Shown: positions 1-6,057 of the stretch, one piece after another | Numbering within the stretch: position 1 is the first letter of the stretch | Layout of the letters: each line of letters begins with the position of its first letter | NCBI GenBank assembly: GCA_902476765.1 | Contig: CABSEJ010000177.1 | Coordinates: forward strand, 1-6,472 | DNA length: 6,472 bases | Direction of reading: 5' to 3' | Source of the DNA: an uncultured Blautia sp. | Lineage (GTDB): Bacteria; Bacillota; Clostridia; Lachnospirales; Lachnospiraceae | The notes under the pieces: generated by a model | Databases searched by the model: none | What the model was told of the DNA's origin: nothing | What the model saw: only the letters and a program-made list of their open reading frames with translations | Program-made: the position numbers and the translations under genes

Positions 1-759
1 TTGATTTTAAAAGACATTAAAGTAAGACCTAATACTACGGTGGGCGGAGCTATTACCATTGACGATTTGCTGAGAGACGGTTATAAAGCAATTTTTGTAG
101 GAACCGGAGTATGGCGTCCCAATGCTCTGCATATTAAAGGCGAAACTCTGGGACATGTACATTTTGGAATCAATTACCTGAATAATCCGGACAGTTTTCA
201 TTTAGGAGAACGTGTCATTGTTATTGGTGCCGGAAATGCGGCTATGGACGTGGCCAGAACAGCTTTGCGGAAAGGTGTTCGATGGCTTCAGTGCTTTTCC
301 AGAACCTCAACCGTGGCGGCCAGCCAGCATGAGTACAATTATGCCCTACTGGAGGGTGTGGAATTTGTTTACTGTAAGATACCGGTGGAAATCACAGACG
401 AGGGTGTGATTTTTGCAGATGCCAGAGAACTGGAAGACGGAAATGTGGAGCTGATTCCGGGAACAGAAAAGCTTTATCCGGCAGACAGTGTGATTATTTC
501 TATCAGCCAGGGCCCAAGAGACCAGCTTGTCTCTACTACCAAGGGATTAGATGCTGATAAAAGAGGGCTTTTGGTGGCAGATGAAAAGGGACATACTTCC
601 AGACCGGAAATATTTGCCAGCGGCGATGTGGTAAAAGGAGCCAGAACCGTGGTGGAGGCAGTGGCATATTCAAAGGAAGTGGCAGAAGCTATGGATCGGT
701 ATATGCAGGGCCTGAAAGAAACTGTTTCACCACAGGAAACAGAGAAAACTGCGCCATAA
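1..759 (+). CDS. GltD/NfnL-like FAD/NAD(P)-dependent oxidoreductase, C-terminal part (5' truncated by window edge)
   Basis: This is the C-terminal 252 residues of a pyridine nucleotide-disulfide-type flavoprotein related to the glutamate synthase small subunit (GltD) and NfnL. Family members run to about 450-470 residues, so the N-terminal Fe-S region and the first FAD-binding Rossmann motif lie upstream of the window. Visible parts, in residues of the fragment: the YKAIFVGTG strand at about 28-36, the second (NAD(P)) Rossmann motif VIVIGAGNAAMDVARTAL at 72-89, the ISISQGP segment at 167-172, and the C-terminal FAD-contact motif IFASGDVVKGARTVVEAV at 204-221. The frame is open to the left edge, so the TTG at position 1 is probably an internal Leu codon and not a start. 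The segment after the Rossmann motif (SRTSTVAASQHEYNYALLEG) departs from the RRSxxxMPA pattern usual in GltD, so NADPH preference is uncertain. A large glutamate synthase subunit is not visible, and the fragment could equally be a stand-alone oxidoreductase. The family is secure; the substrate is not. Confidence 0.88.
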   Translation: MILKDIKVRPNTTVGGAITIDDLLRDGYKAIFVGTGVWRPNALHIKGETLGHVHFGINYLNNPDSFHLGERVIVIGAGNAAMDVARTALRKGVRWLQCFSRTSTVAASQHEYNYALLEGVEFVYCKIPVEITDEGVIFADARELEDGNVELIPGTEKLYPADSVIISISQGPRDQLVSTTKGLDADKRGLLVADEKGHTSRPEIFASGDVVKGARTVVEAVAYSKEVAEAMDRYMQGLKETVSPQETEKTAP

Positions 760-789
760 AAACATTTTAAAGACGAATACAAACTATGT

Positions 790-840
790 AAAAGAAAGCG
801 GTTGCTGCCCATGGAGACATGGGGCAATGGCTTTCTTTTT
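790..840. terminator. Bidirectional intrinsic terminator between convergent genes
   Basis: Arms AAAAGAAAGC (790-799) and GCTTTCTTTT (830-839) are a perfect 10-bp match. An inner stem CCCATG/CATGGG closes a GAGA loop, with a short imperfect paired stretch between the two stems. The 3' side ends in a T-rich run on the + strand, and the A-rich 5' arm supplies the U-tract for the - strand. It sits 30 nt past the oxidoreductase stop codon and 11 nt past the permease stop codon on the other strand, so it can end transcription from both sides. Confidence 0.85.
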
Positions 841-850
841 GTCCTGTCTA

Positions 851-1660
851 CTATTGCCGGCCTTTGAGACAGCGCCTCTGAAGCAGGGTAATGGCTCCAT
901 AGAGGAGAATGGCTATCAGGCAGAGGATGACAATGGACATAATCATAGTAGTAAGCTGGAAAACCTGGCTGGAATAGATAATCAGGTATCCCAGACCGCT
1001 TTTGCTGCCAATCATTTCCCCAATGACAATACCGATGAGGGATAGACCGATATTTACCTTCATAACACTTAGAATCAGAGGAACCGATGCAGGAAGGATT
1101 ACCTTTGTCAGCTCCTCTTTTTTTCCTCCCCCTAAGGTTCGGATAAGCTTCAGCTTATCCGGGTCTGTTTCACAAAAGCCGGTATACAGATTCAGCACAG
1201 CTCCGAAAATAGCCACGGAGATACCGGCGATAACAATGGTGCGCATATTACTTCCCAGCCAGACAATGAGCAGAGGGGCAAGGGCTGATTTAGGCAGGCT
1301 GTTCAACACCACCAGATAAGGTTCCAGCACCTGTGACAGCCGGGGAAAAGCCCAGAGAAGCAGGGCAGCTCCGATACCCAACAAGGTTACCAGAAAAAAA
1401 CTGATAAGCGTCTCCGCCAGAGTGATAGACACATGGCGCAGCAGAGTCTGATCCCGGAGCATTTCTACTACCTTCTCCCATATTTGAGAAGGACTGGAGA
1501 AAATAAAGGAATCTATCCAGCCGGCTCTGGCGCTGAGCTCCCACAGCCCTACCAGGAAGAACAGCAGCAGAATCCGGCAAAGCTGTATGAGAAAAGAATT
1601 TCGCTTTAGAGAGTGAAGATAATTTTTCTGTCTGGAGGACATGGCATGTAAATCACTCAT
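851..1660 (-). CDS. ABC transporter permease, NitT/TauT (SsuC/TauC-like) family
   Basis: This 269-residue inner-membrane permease belongs to the binding-protein-dependent importer class that takes up nitrate/taurine/sulfonate/thiamine-precursor-type solutes. About six hydrophobic segments are visible, at roughly residues 25-43, 83-103, 113-135, 139-157, 203-217 and 235-258. Between the fourth and fifth lies the cytoplasmic EAA loop (about 165-197), with the conserved Gly-Gly-Gly and the ILPASVP ending that docks on the ATPase. The opening LWELSARAGWIDSFIFSSPSQIW (about 39-61) is typical of the family. The chosen ATG overlaps the ATPase gene by 8 nt (ATGAGTGA) and has an AAGGAG site 10 nt upstream, which suggests translational coupling. 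A second in-frame Met at residue 7 is possible but has no better ribosome binding site. Length is normal for the family (about 250-270). The gene ends 11 nt before the shared terminator. The solute cannot be predicted from the sequence. Confidence 0.93.
   Translation of the reverse strand: MSDLHAMSSRQKNYLHSLKRNSFLIQLCRILLLFFLVGLWELSARAGWIDSFIFSSPSQIWEKVVEMLRDQTLLRHVSITLAETLISFFLVTLLGIGAALLLWAFPRLSQVLEPYLVVLNSLPKSALAPLLIVWLGSNMRTIVIAGISVAIFGAVLNLYTGFCETDPDKLKLIRTLGGGKKEELTKVILPASVPLILSVMKVNIGLSLIGIVIGEMIGSKSGLGYLIIYSSQVFQLTTMIMSIVILCLIAILLYGAITLLQRRCLKGRQ
1140..1161. repeat. Perfect 10-bp inverted repeat inside the permease gene
   Basis: CGGATAAGCT (1140-1149) and AGCTTATCCG (1152-1161) are exact reverse complements with 2 nt between them; as RNA this is a 9-bp stem with a 4-nt loop. 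It lies in the codons for DKLKLIR in the EAA loop of the permease. No function is evident. Confidence 0.7.
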
Positions 1661-2423
1661 CCTGGTTCAACTCCTTCCAGATTTCATTGAAATAGTTTTT
1701 AAATTCCGGAGCATTCCGGGAAGCCATTGGCGTGCGGTTTTCCAACTGAAACACAATAGGAATGCTTTTCCTTACTTTAGCGGGGCGGCGGCTTAAAACA
1801 AGAACCCGGTCCGCCATGCTTATGGCTTCAGATATATCATGGGTGACCAGGATTGCACTTTTTTCCTCCCTGCGGATGATTTTTCCAATATCATCGCTGA
1901 CGGACAGTCTGGTCTGATAATCCAGTGCAGAAAAAGGTTCATCCAGAAGCAGAAGCTCCGGGTCCAGGGCCAGGGTTCGTATGAGAGCCGCCCGCTGACG
2001 CATTCCTCCGGAAAGCTGGGAAGGGCGGGAATCCTTAAATTTATCCAGACCGTAGTCCCTCAGCAGATGTTCAGCTTTTTCTATGGATTCCCGGGACTTT
2101 TTCTTTTGGATTTCCAACCCCAGCAGTACATTACTGTAAATACTCCTCCATTCAAAGAGATGGTCCTTTTGCAGCATGTATCCCATATTTGCGGAGGAGG
2201 CGTCCAGAGGTTTGCCTTTCAGCAGAATTTCTCCTTTTTCCGGCTTTAAAAGGCCGCAGAGCATATCCAGAAGCGTGGATTTCCCACAGCCGGAGGGCCC
2301 AACCAGCGCCAGAAATTCTCCGGGAAACAGGGAAAAGGATATATGAGAAAGGGCAGGAGTTTCCCCGGACTTGGTATGATAGGAATAACTGACGTCTTTT
2401 ATCTCTAATAAAGGTAGGTCCAT
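1653..2423 (-). CDS. ABC transporter ATP-binding protein, NitT/TauT (SsuB/TauB-like) family
   Basis: This 256-residue cytoplasmic ATPase energises the permease encoded immediately downstream. All nucleotide-binding elements are intact: Walker A GPSGCGKST (42-50), Q-loop Gln85 in MLQKDHL, signature LSGGMRQR (137-144), Walker B LLLLDEP (157-163) with catalytic Glu162, D-loop SALD (165-168) and switch His195 in VTHD. The MLQKDHLFEWRSIYSNVLLGLE stretch and the short C-terminal tail after RRPAKV are typical of the nitrate/sulfonate/taurine group. The frame is open for 45 more codons upstream to an ATG at 2558. I chose the ATG at 2423 because it has an AAAGGA site at suitable spacing, because family proteins begin with LEIKDVSYSY, and because the extension has low-complexity non-family sequence. 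It is the first gene of a two-gene operon transcribed away from the kinase gene. No substrate-binding protein gene precedes or follows it. It may be a ThiZ-, SsuB- or TauB-type ATPase; the sequence does not decide. Confidence 0.93.
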   Translation of the reverse strand: MDLPLLEIKDVSYSYHTKSGETPALSHISFSLFPGEFLALVGPSGCGKSTLLDMLCGLLKPEKGEILLKGKPLDASSANMGYMLQKDHLFEWRSIYSNVLLGLEIQKKKSRESIEKAEHLLRDYGLDKFKDSRPSQLSGGMRQRAALIRTLALDPELLLLDEPFSALDYQTRLSVSDDIGKIIRREEKSAILVTHDISEAISMADRVLVLSRRPAKVRKSIPIVFQLENRTPMASRNAPEFKNYFNEIWKELNQDE

Positions 2424-2432
2424 AGTTATCCA

Positions 2433-2438
2433 TCCTTT
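2433..2438 (-). promoter_or_regulatory. Ribosome binding site that fixes the ATPase start
   Basis: On the - strand AAAGGA lies 9 nt before the ATG at 2423. It supports this start over the upstream in-frame ATG at 2558. Confidence 0.65.
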
Positions 2439-2445
2439 CAAATGT

Positions 2446-2474
2446 ATATAATTATCATATGATGCCGGAGTCAA
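2446..2474 (-). promoter_or_regulatory. Candidate sigma-A promoter for the ABC importer operon
   Basis: On the - strand TTGACT (2474-2469, five of six consensus bases) is followed after 17 nt by TTATAT (2451-2446); TATATA is reached with an 18-nt spacer. The surrounding sequence is AT-rich. Predicted initiation near 2438 would leave a leader of only about 15 nt, just enough for the ribosome binding site, so the -10 assignment is tentative. With so short a leader there is no room for a riboswitch. Confidence 0.4.
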
Positions 2475-2521
2475 AAGGTCAGGGGTTGGCGGCCCGGACC
2501 GGGAAGATTTAGGGGACAATG

Positions 2522-2550
2522 TTGACAGAAAACCCTTTGGCTGGTAAGCT
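2522..2550 (+). promoter_or_regulatory. Candidate promoter for the kinase-lyase operon
   Basis: A perfect TTGACA (2522-2527) is followed 17 nt later by TAAGCT (2545-2550). This -10 is poor (three of six bases) but is preceded by TGG, an extended -10 TGn element. It lies about 60 nt before the kinase start. Another AT-rich stretch (TATAGG at 2569) has no matching -35. Weak but the best candidate in this gap. Confidence 0.35.
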
Positions 2551-2596
2551 GAAAACACAGGAACAGACTATAGGGAAAAGCCAGAGGAAGGCAGGG

Positions 2597-2603
2597 AAGG
2601 AGG
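2597..2603 (+). promoter_or_regulatory. Strong ribosome binding site of the PfkB kinase
   Basis: AAGGAGG is a full anti-Shine-Dalgarno match placed 7 nt before the ATG at 2611, and it fixes the kinase start. Confidence 0.8.
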
Positions 2604-2610
2604 CAGGAAA

Positions 2611-3570
2611 ATGGGAAAGATAATGATTATAGGGGCAGCTGTTGCAGACGTGCTGGCCCGTCCTGTTGGGCCGGAGGTTTTTAAGACTGGCTCCATGGCT
2701 GCAGAGGATATAGTTCTCTCTACAGGAGGAGACGGACTCAACGAGGCTACGGTTTTAGCCGGGCTGGGGGAAGAGCCTTTTCTTTGTACGGTTTTGGGAG
2801 AGGATTTTGCAGGAGAAATCATAAGGAATCACTGTCAAACCCAAGGAATCTGTATGGATTATATCCGCAGCGACAGCACCCTGTCTACAGGAATCAATGT
2901 GGTGCTGGTGGAGAAAAACGGGGAGCGAAGCTTTCTTACCAATCCTTATGGAACGCTTAGGAACTTAACGCTTGGACATATTCCCAATCCTTTTCCTAAG
3001 GAGGTAGAGATTCTCTGCCTGGCCAGTATATTCGTGTCTCCTCATCTGGGAAACCGGGAGCTGACTGCTCTGTTTTCCAGGGCGAAGGACCAGGGGATCT
3101 GTGTCTGTGCAGATATGACTAAGCGGAAAAACCAGGAAACCGCCTGGGACATGAGGGATAGCCTTTCCTGTGTGGACTATCTTTTTGCCAATCAGGAAGA
3201 GGGAGCCCTTCTTACCGGAAGAGAAGAACCGGAAGAAATAGGGGCAGTGCTTTTAGAATGTGGGGCCGGCTGTGTGGTTATCAAACTGGGTGCCGGAGGC
3301 TGTTATATCAGAAACAGAGACAAAAGCTTTGCCTTGCCTGGGTTCCTGGTGAAATGTGTGGACACCACAGGAGCAGGAGATAGCTTTGCCGCAGGATTCC
3401 TGTACGGCCTTTCTAAAGGCCTGGAGCTTTCTGAATGCGGCCTGTATGGAAACGCTTGCGGTGCCCTGGCCGTGGGGCAGTTGGGTGCATGCCGGGGGAA
3501 GATAAGCCTGGATAAAATAAAAGAAACGATAGAAGGACAGAGGAGAAAAAATGGAGAAAAAAATTTATGA
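2611..3570 (+). CDS. PfkB (ribokinase)-family carbohydrate/nucleoside kinase
   Basis: This 319-residue cytoplasmic kinase uses ATP to phosphorylate a hydroxymethyl group of a sugar or nucleoside-like substrate. It has the family landmarks in order: N-terminal strand MIIGAAVADVLARPV with Asp13, the di-glycine substrate motif GGDGLNEA (39-46), a central alpha/beta core, NQEE (194-197, the N-x-x-E Mg/phosphate region), KLGAGG (225-230), and the PfkB signature 2 DTTGAGDSFAAGF (251-263) with anion-hole glycines and catalytic base Asp257. Length is normal for ribokinase-like enzymes (about 300-330). The start is fixed by AAGGAGG. The last 20 nt overlap the lyase gene, so the two are co-transcribed and probably translationally coupled. 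The substrate is not deducible: PfkB members act on ribose, fructose, fructose-1-phosphate, KDG, pseudouridine and others, and the adjacent amino-acid lyase does not match any of these known pathways. Confidence 0.92.
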   Translation: MGKIMIIGAAVADVLARPVGPEVFKTGSMAAEDIVLSTGGDGLNEATVLAGLGEEPFLCTVLGEDFAGEIIRNHCQTQGICMDYIRSDSTLSTGINVVLVEKNGERSFLTNPYGTLRNLTLGHIPNPFPKEVEILCLASIFVSPHLGNRELTALFSRAKDQGICVCADMTKRKNQETAWDMRDSLSCVDYLFANQEEGALLTGREEPEEIGAVLLECGAGCVVIKLGAGGCYIRNRDKSFALPGFLVKCVDTTGAGDSFAAGFLYGLSKGLELSECGLYGNACGALAVGQLGACRGKISLDKIKETIEGQRRKNGEKNL

Positions 3571-4831
3571 CGCTTACACAGAAATTTTAAAGGAAGAGCT
3601 GGTTCCTGCCATGGGCTGTACAGAGCCTATTGCCATTGCTTACGCTGCAGCCTTGGCCAGAGAAACCCTGGGGCTGCTTCCTGAGAAAGTGACCATAAGC
3701 GCCAGTGGAAATATTATCAAAAACGTAAAAAGTGTGGTAGTTCCCAACACAGGAGGACTCAGAGGAATCGCCGCTGCGGCCGCTGCCGGAATCCGGGCAG
3801 GGAAAGCAGAAAAAAAGCTGGAGGTTCTCTCAGAGATAACCAGAGACCAGATTGACCAGATTGCAGATTATTTAAAGGAAACCTCCTTTGAAATCCAGGC
3901 CTCTCAGTCGGGCTGTGTCTTTGATATTCTGGTGGAAGTTATGGGGAAAGGACAGACAGCTTTAGTACGGATTCAGGGACACCACACCAATGTGGTACGG
4001 ATAGAAAAAAACGGGGATATTCTGCTGGGAAAGGAATACTCTGATACAGAGGAAGCCCAGAGAACAGACCGCAGCCTTTTGAATGTACAGCAAATTATTG
4101 ATTTTGCCAATGAGGTAAAGCTGTCAGATGTAAGTGAAACGATAGAACGCCAGATTTCTTATAACAAAGCCATTGCACAGGAGGGGCTAAAAGGAAATTG
4201 GGGAGCATCTATCGGAAAGATTCTTCTGCAGTCCTACGGAAACAGTGTACAGAACAGGGCTAAGGCCATGGCGGCCGCAGGCTCTGATGCCAGGATGAAC
4301 GGCTGTGACATGCCGGTGGTGATAAATTCAGGGAGCGGTAACCAGGGCATGACAGCCTCTCTTCCGGTGATTGTTTATGGGGAAGACATGCAGGTGTCCA
4401 GGGAGGTGCTTATCCGGGCTCTGGTGGTATCCAACCTGGTGACCATACATTTGAAATCCGGTATTGGAACTTTGTCCGCTTACTGCGGAGCCATAAGCGC
4501 AGGCTGCGGTGCAGGAGCAGGAATTACCTACCTTTATGGGGGAGGTTACCGGGAAATTGCCCATACTATTGTAAATGCTTTGGCCATTAACTCCGGAGTA
4601 GTCTGTGACGGTGCCAAGGCAAGCTGTGCTGCCAAAATTGCCTCTGCCGTGGAAGCCGGCGTACTGGGGATGAAAATGTATCAGTTTGGCAGCCAGTTCT
4701 ACGGAGGAGACGGTATTGTGGCTCCCGGAATCGAGAAAACCATTGAAAACGTAGCCCAGCTGGCCAGAGACGGTATGAGAGAGACGGATAAAAAAATTAT
4801 TGAGATTATGATACAGAACAAGCAGGAATAA
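3551..4831 (+). CDS. cyuA: L-cysteine desulfidase / L-serine dehydratase alpha-like Fe-S lyase (CyuA/YhaM, UPF0597 family)
   Basis: This 426-residue cytoplasmic enzyme belongs to the COG3681 family, which includes E. coli CyuA (YhaM) and archaeal CdsB. These degrade L-cysteine to pyruvate, ammonia and sulfide with an oxygen-sensitive [4Fe-4S] cluster, and they are related to the iron-sulfur L-serine dehydratase alpha domain. Visible landmarks: LVPAMGCTEPIAIAYAAA (17-34) with Cys23, an ASGNIIKNVKSVVVPNTGG region (51-69), NSGSGNQGMTASLPV (259-273), SAYCGAISAGCGAG (309-322) with Cys312 and Cys319, and VVCDGAKASCAAKIASA (350-366) with Cys352 and Cys359. The cluster ligands should come from Cys23 plus cysteines of the two C-terminal motifs; exact ligands are inferred from family knowledge. 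Length matches the family. The start has AGAGGAG 5 nt upstream inside the kinase gene. Cysteine versus serine as the true substrate cannot be decided. The symbol reflects family membership, not proven function. Confidence 0.88.
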   Translation: MEKKIYDAYTEILKEELVPAMGCTEPIAIAYAAALARETLGLLPEKVTISASGNIIKNVKSVVVPNTGGLRGIAAAAAAGIRAGKAEKKLEVLSEITRDQIDQIADYLKETSFEIQASQSGCVFDILVEVMGKGQTALVRIQGHHTNVVRIEKNGDILLGKEYSDTEEAQRTDRSLLNVQQIIDFANEVKLSDVSETIERQISYNKAIAQEGLKGNWGASIGKILLQSYGNSVQNRAKAMAAAGSDARMNGCDMPVVINSGSGNQGMTASLPVIVYGEDMQVSREVLIRALVVSNLVTIHLKSGIGTLSAYCGAISAGCGAGAGITYLYGGGYREIAHTIVNALAINSGVVCDGAKASCAAKIASAVEAGVLGMKMYQFGSQFYGGDGIVAPGIEKTIENVAQLARDGMRETDKKIIEIMIQNKQE

Positions 4832-4865
4832 GGCCATGAAAAGCTTGAACTGGCATGTATAAAAA

Positions 4866-4931
4866 GCCTCTGGATTTCCATACTATTTTTCATATAGAGG
4901 AGAGGAAAGGCCTCTGGTTCTGCCGCAGGGG
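4866..4931 (+). other. Possible alternative stem-loops in the 3' untranslated region of the lyase gene
   Basis: In the 160-nt gap after the lyase, GCCTCTGG occurs twice (4866-4873 and 4910-4917) with AGAGG twice between them (4896-4900, 4901-4905). Either CCTCT can pair with an AGAGG, and the second can instead pair as CCTCTG/CAGGGG (4911-4916 with 4926-4931, one G-U pair). No T-run follows these stems, so none is a classical intrinsic terminator. The lyase transcript may therefore run on into ldhA or end in another way. Confidence 0.3.
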
Positions 4932-4935
4932 ATAC

Positions 4936-4964
4936 TTGACAAATGTAGTATGAATTATTATAGT
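4936..4964 (+). promoter_or_regulatory. Near-consensus sigma-A promoter of ldhA
   Basis: TTGACA (4936-4941, perfect) is followed after exactly 17 nt by TATAGT (4959-4964, five of six consensus bases). Initiation is expected near 4971, giving a leader of about 20 nt that carries the AAAGGAGG ribosome binding site (4975-4982). This is the strongest promoter in the window, and it gives ldhA expression independent of the kinase-lyase operon. No clear Rex (TTGTTAA-type) operator overlaps it. Confidence 0.8.
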
Positions 4965-4991
4965 AAAGGGGAATAAAGGAGGAATTCCAAA

Positions 4992-5984
4992 ATGAAAATA
5001 TTATTTTTTGACACGAAGGGTTATGATAAAGAGTCTTTTGAGGCTCAGGCAAAAAATTATCCGGGGATTGAGATTGATTATTTAAAGACGGATTTAGCTC
5101 CTAAAACCGCTCCCCTGGCCAAAGGCTATGACGCTGTATGTGCTTTTGTAAGCTCAGACGTGGGAACTGCGGTTATTGACGCTCTTCATGAGGCGGGAGT
5201 AAAGCTGATTCTCATGCGGTGTGCAGGTTTTAATAACGTGGATTTAGAAAGAGCTGCCCAGTATAATATGAAGATTATGCGTGTTCCGGGTTATTCTCCG
5301 GAAGCAGTGGCAGAACATGCTATGGCTTTGGCTCTAGCGGTAAACCGCCGTATCCATAAGGCTTATGTAAAGGTCCGGGAAAATGATTTCAGTCTGGGCG
5401 GTTTGATGGGCTTTAATTTTTATGAAAAAACAGCAGGTATTGTGGGAACCGGAAAGATTGGAGCAGCTATGGCCAGAATATGCCGGAGCTTCGGTATGAA
5501 GGTGATTGCCTATGATGTGTATGAAAATCCGGATTTAAAGGATTTTGTTACCTATGTATCCCTGGACCAGCTGCTGGCTTCCAGCGATTTGATTTCTCTC
5601 CACTGTCCTTTGATGGACAGCACCTATCATCTGGTAAACAGAGAAACCATTGCAAAGATGAAGGACGGGGTGATTCTGGTGAATACCTCCAGGGGCGGTT
5701 TGGTAAAGACCAACGATTTGATAGAGGGAATCCGGGCCAGAAAATTCTTTGGCGTTGGACTGGACGTATATGAGGAAGAAACCAAAAATGTGTTTGAGGA
5801 CCGTTCGGATGAAATTCTGGAAAATTCCACTACAGCCAGACTGCTGTCCTTCCCTAATGTGATGATTACTTCCCATCAGGGCTTTTTCACCGAGGAGGCT
5901 TTGGAGGCTATTTCCAAGACAACCCTTGACAATGCAGTGGCCTTTGAAAAAGGAGAAACCACAGGAAACGAAGTGACAAAATAA
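4992..5984 (+). CDS. ldhA: Fermentative D-lactate dehydrogenase (D-2-hydroxyacid dehydrogenase family)
   Basis: This 330-residue cytoplasmic enzyme reduces pyruvate to D-lactate with NADH and re-oxidises fermentative NADH. It closely resembles E. coli LdhA (329 residues) along its whole length: shared RCAGFNNVDL (76-85), RVPGYSPEAVAEHA (97-110), NRRIHKAY (118-125), NAD-binding TAGIVGTGKIG (147-157) with Asp175 at the end of the next strand (NADH rather than NADPH), SDLISLHCPL (198-207), NTSRGGL (231-237), GLDVYEEE (256-263) and TSHQGFFTEEAL (293-304). The catalytic triad of the family should be Arg234, Glu263 and His295, all present. The start is fixed by AAAGGAGG 9 nt upstream. It has its own promoter and is closed by a strong terminator 9 nt after the stop, so it is probably monocistronic. 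Its upstream neighbour yields pyruvate, the substrate of this enzyme. A related 2-hydroxyacid such as 2-oxobutyrate may also be used. Confidence 0.94.
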   Translation: MKILFFDTKGYDKESFEAQAKNYPGIEIDYLKTDLAPKTAPLAKGYDAVCAFVSSDVGTAVIDALHEAGVKLILMRCAGFNNVDLERAAQYNMKIMRVPGYSPEAVAEHAMALALAVNRRIHKAYVKVRENDFSLGGLMGFNFYEKTAGIVGTGKIGAAMARICRSFGMKVIAYDVYENPDLKDFVTYVSLDQLLASSDLISLHCPLMDSTYHLVNRETIAKMKDGVILVNTSRGGLVKTNDLIEGIRARKFFGVGLDVYEEETKNVFEDRSDEILENSTTARLLSFPNVMITSHQGFFTEEALEAISKTTLDNAVAFEKGETTGNEVTK

Positions 5985-5993
5985 AATCTACAG

Positions 5994-6042
5994 AAAAGGG
6001 CTGCCGCTTACACAAAAATATGTGTAGTACGACAGCCCTTTT
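5994..6042 (+). terminator. Intrinsic terminator of ldhA
   Basis: A perfect 10-bp lower stem AAAAGGGCTG (5994-6003) / CAGCCCTTTT (6033-6042) carries an internal loop and an upper stem TACACA (6009-6014) / TGTGTA (6021-6026). The 3' arm supplies TTTT. It begins 9 nt after the ldhA stop and ends 15 nt before the queH start. The A-rich 5' arm gives it partial activity on the opposite strand too. Confidence 0.87.
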
Positions 6043-6057
6043 AAAACAGAGGATGGA

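Noticed and set aside
1..3. TTG as a start codon of the first gene
   Set aside because: The protein begins in the middle of a known fold and the frame is open at the window edge, so this is an internal codon.
474..827. 117-codon - strand open frame
   Set aside because: It is antisense to the conserved FAD-contact end of the oxidoreductase and shows no recognisable domain.
827..1045. 72-codon + strand open frame
   Set aside because: It starts inside the terminator hairpin and runs antisense to the permease gene; no protein-like features.
1839..2249. 136-codon + strand open frame
   Set aside because: It is antisense to the ATPase core, whose motifs are all intact in the - strand frame.
2424..2558. 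45-codon N-terminal extension of the ABC ATPase starting at ATG 2558 on the - strand
   Set aside because: The extension has no family similarity, and the internal ATG at 2423 has a ribosome binding site and matches the usual family N-terminus.
2424..2610. Riboswitch leader (for example TPP) controlling the importer
   Set aside because: The predicted leader is far too short, and no conserved riboswitch core or terminator/antiterminator pair is visible on either strand.
4328..4837. 169-codon - strand open frame
   Set aside because: It is antisense to the cysteine-rich C-terminal region of the lyase; the + strand frame has the conserved motifs.
4932..4991. Rex redox-sensor operator at the ldhA promoter
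   Set aside because: I looked for TTGTTAA...TTAACAA-like dyads around the -35/-10 and found no convincing match.
5926..5954. TTGACA inside the ldhA 3' end as a queH promoter
   Set aside because: At 16-18 nt spacing there is no -10-like hexamer; the bases are coding for DNA-typical Leu-Asp-Asn residues.
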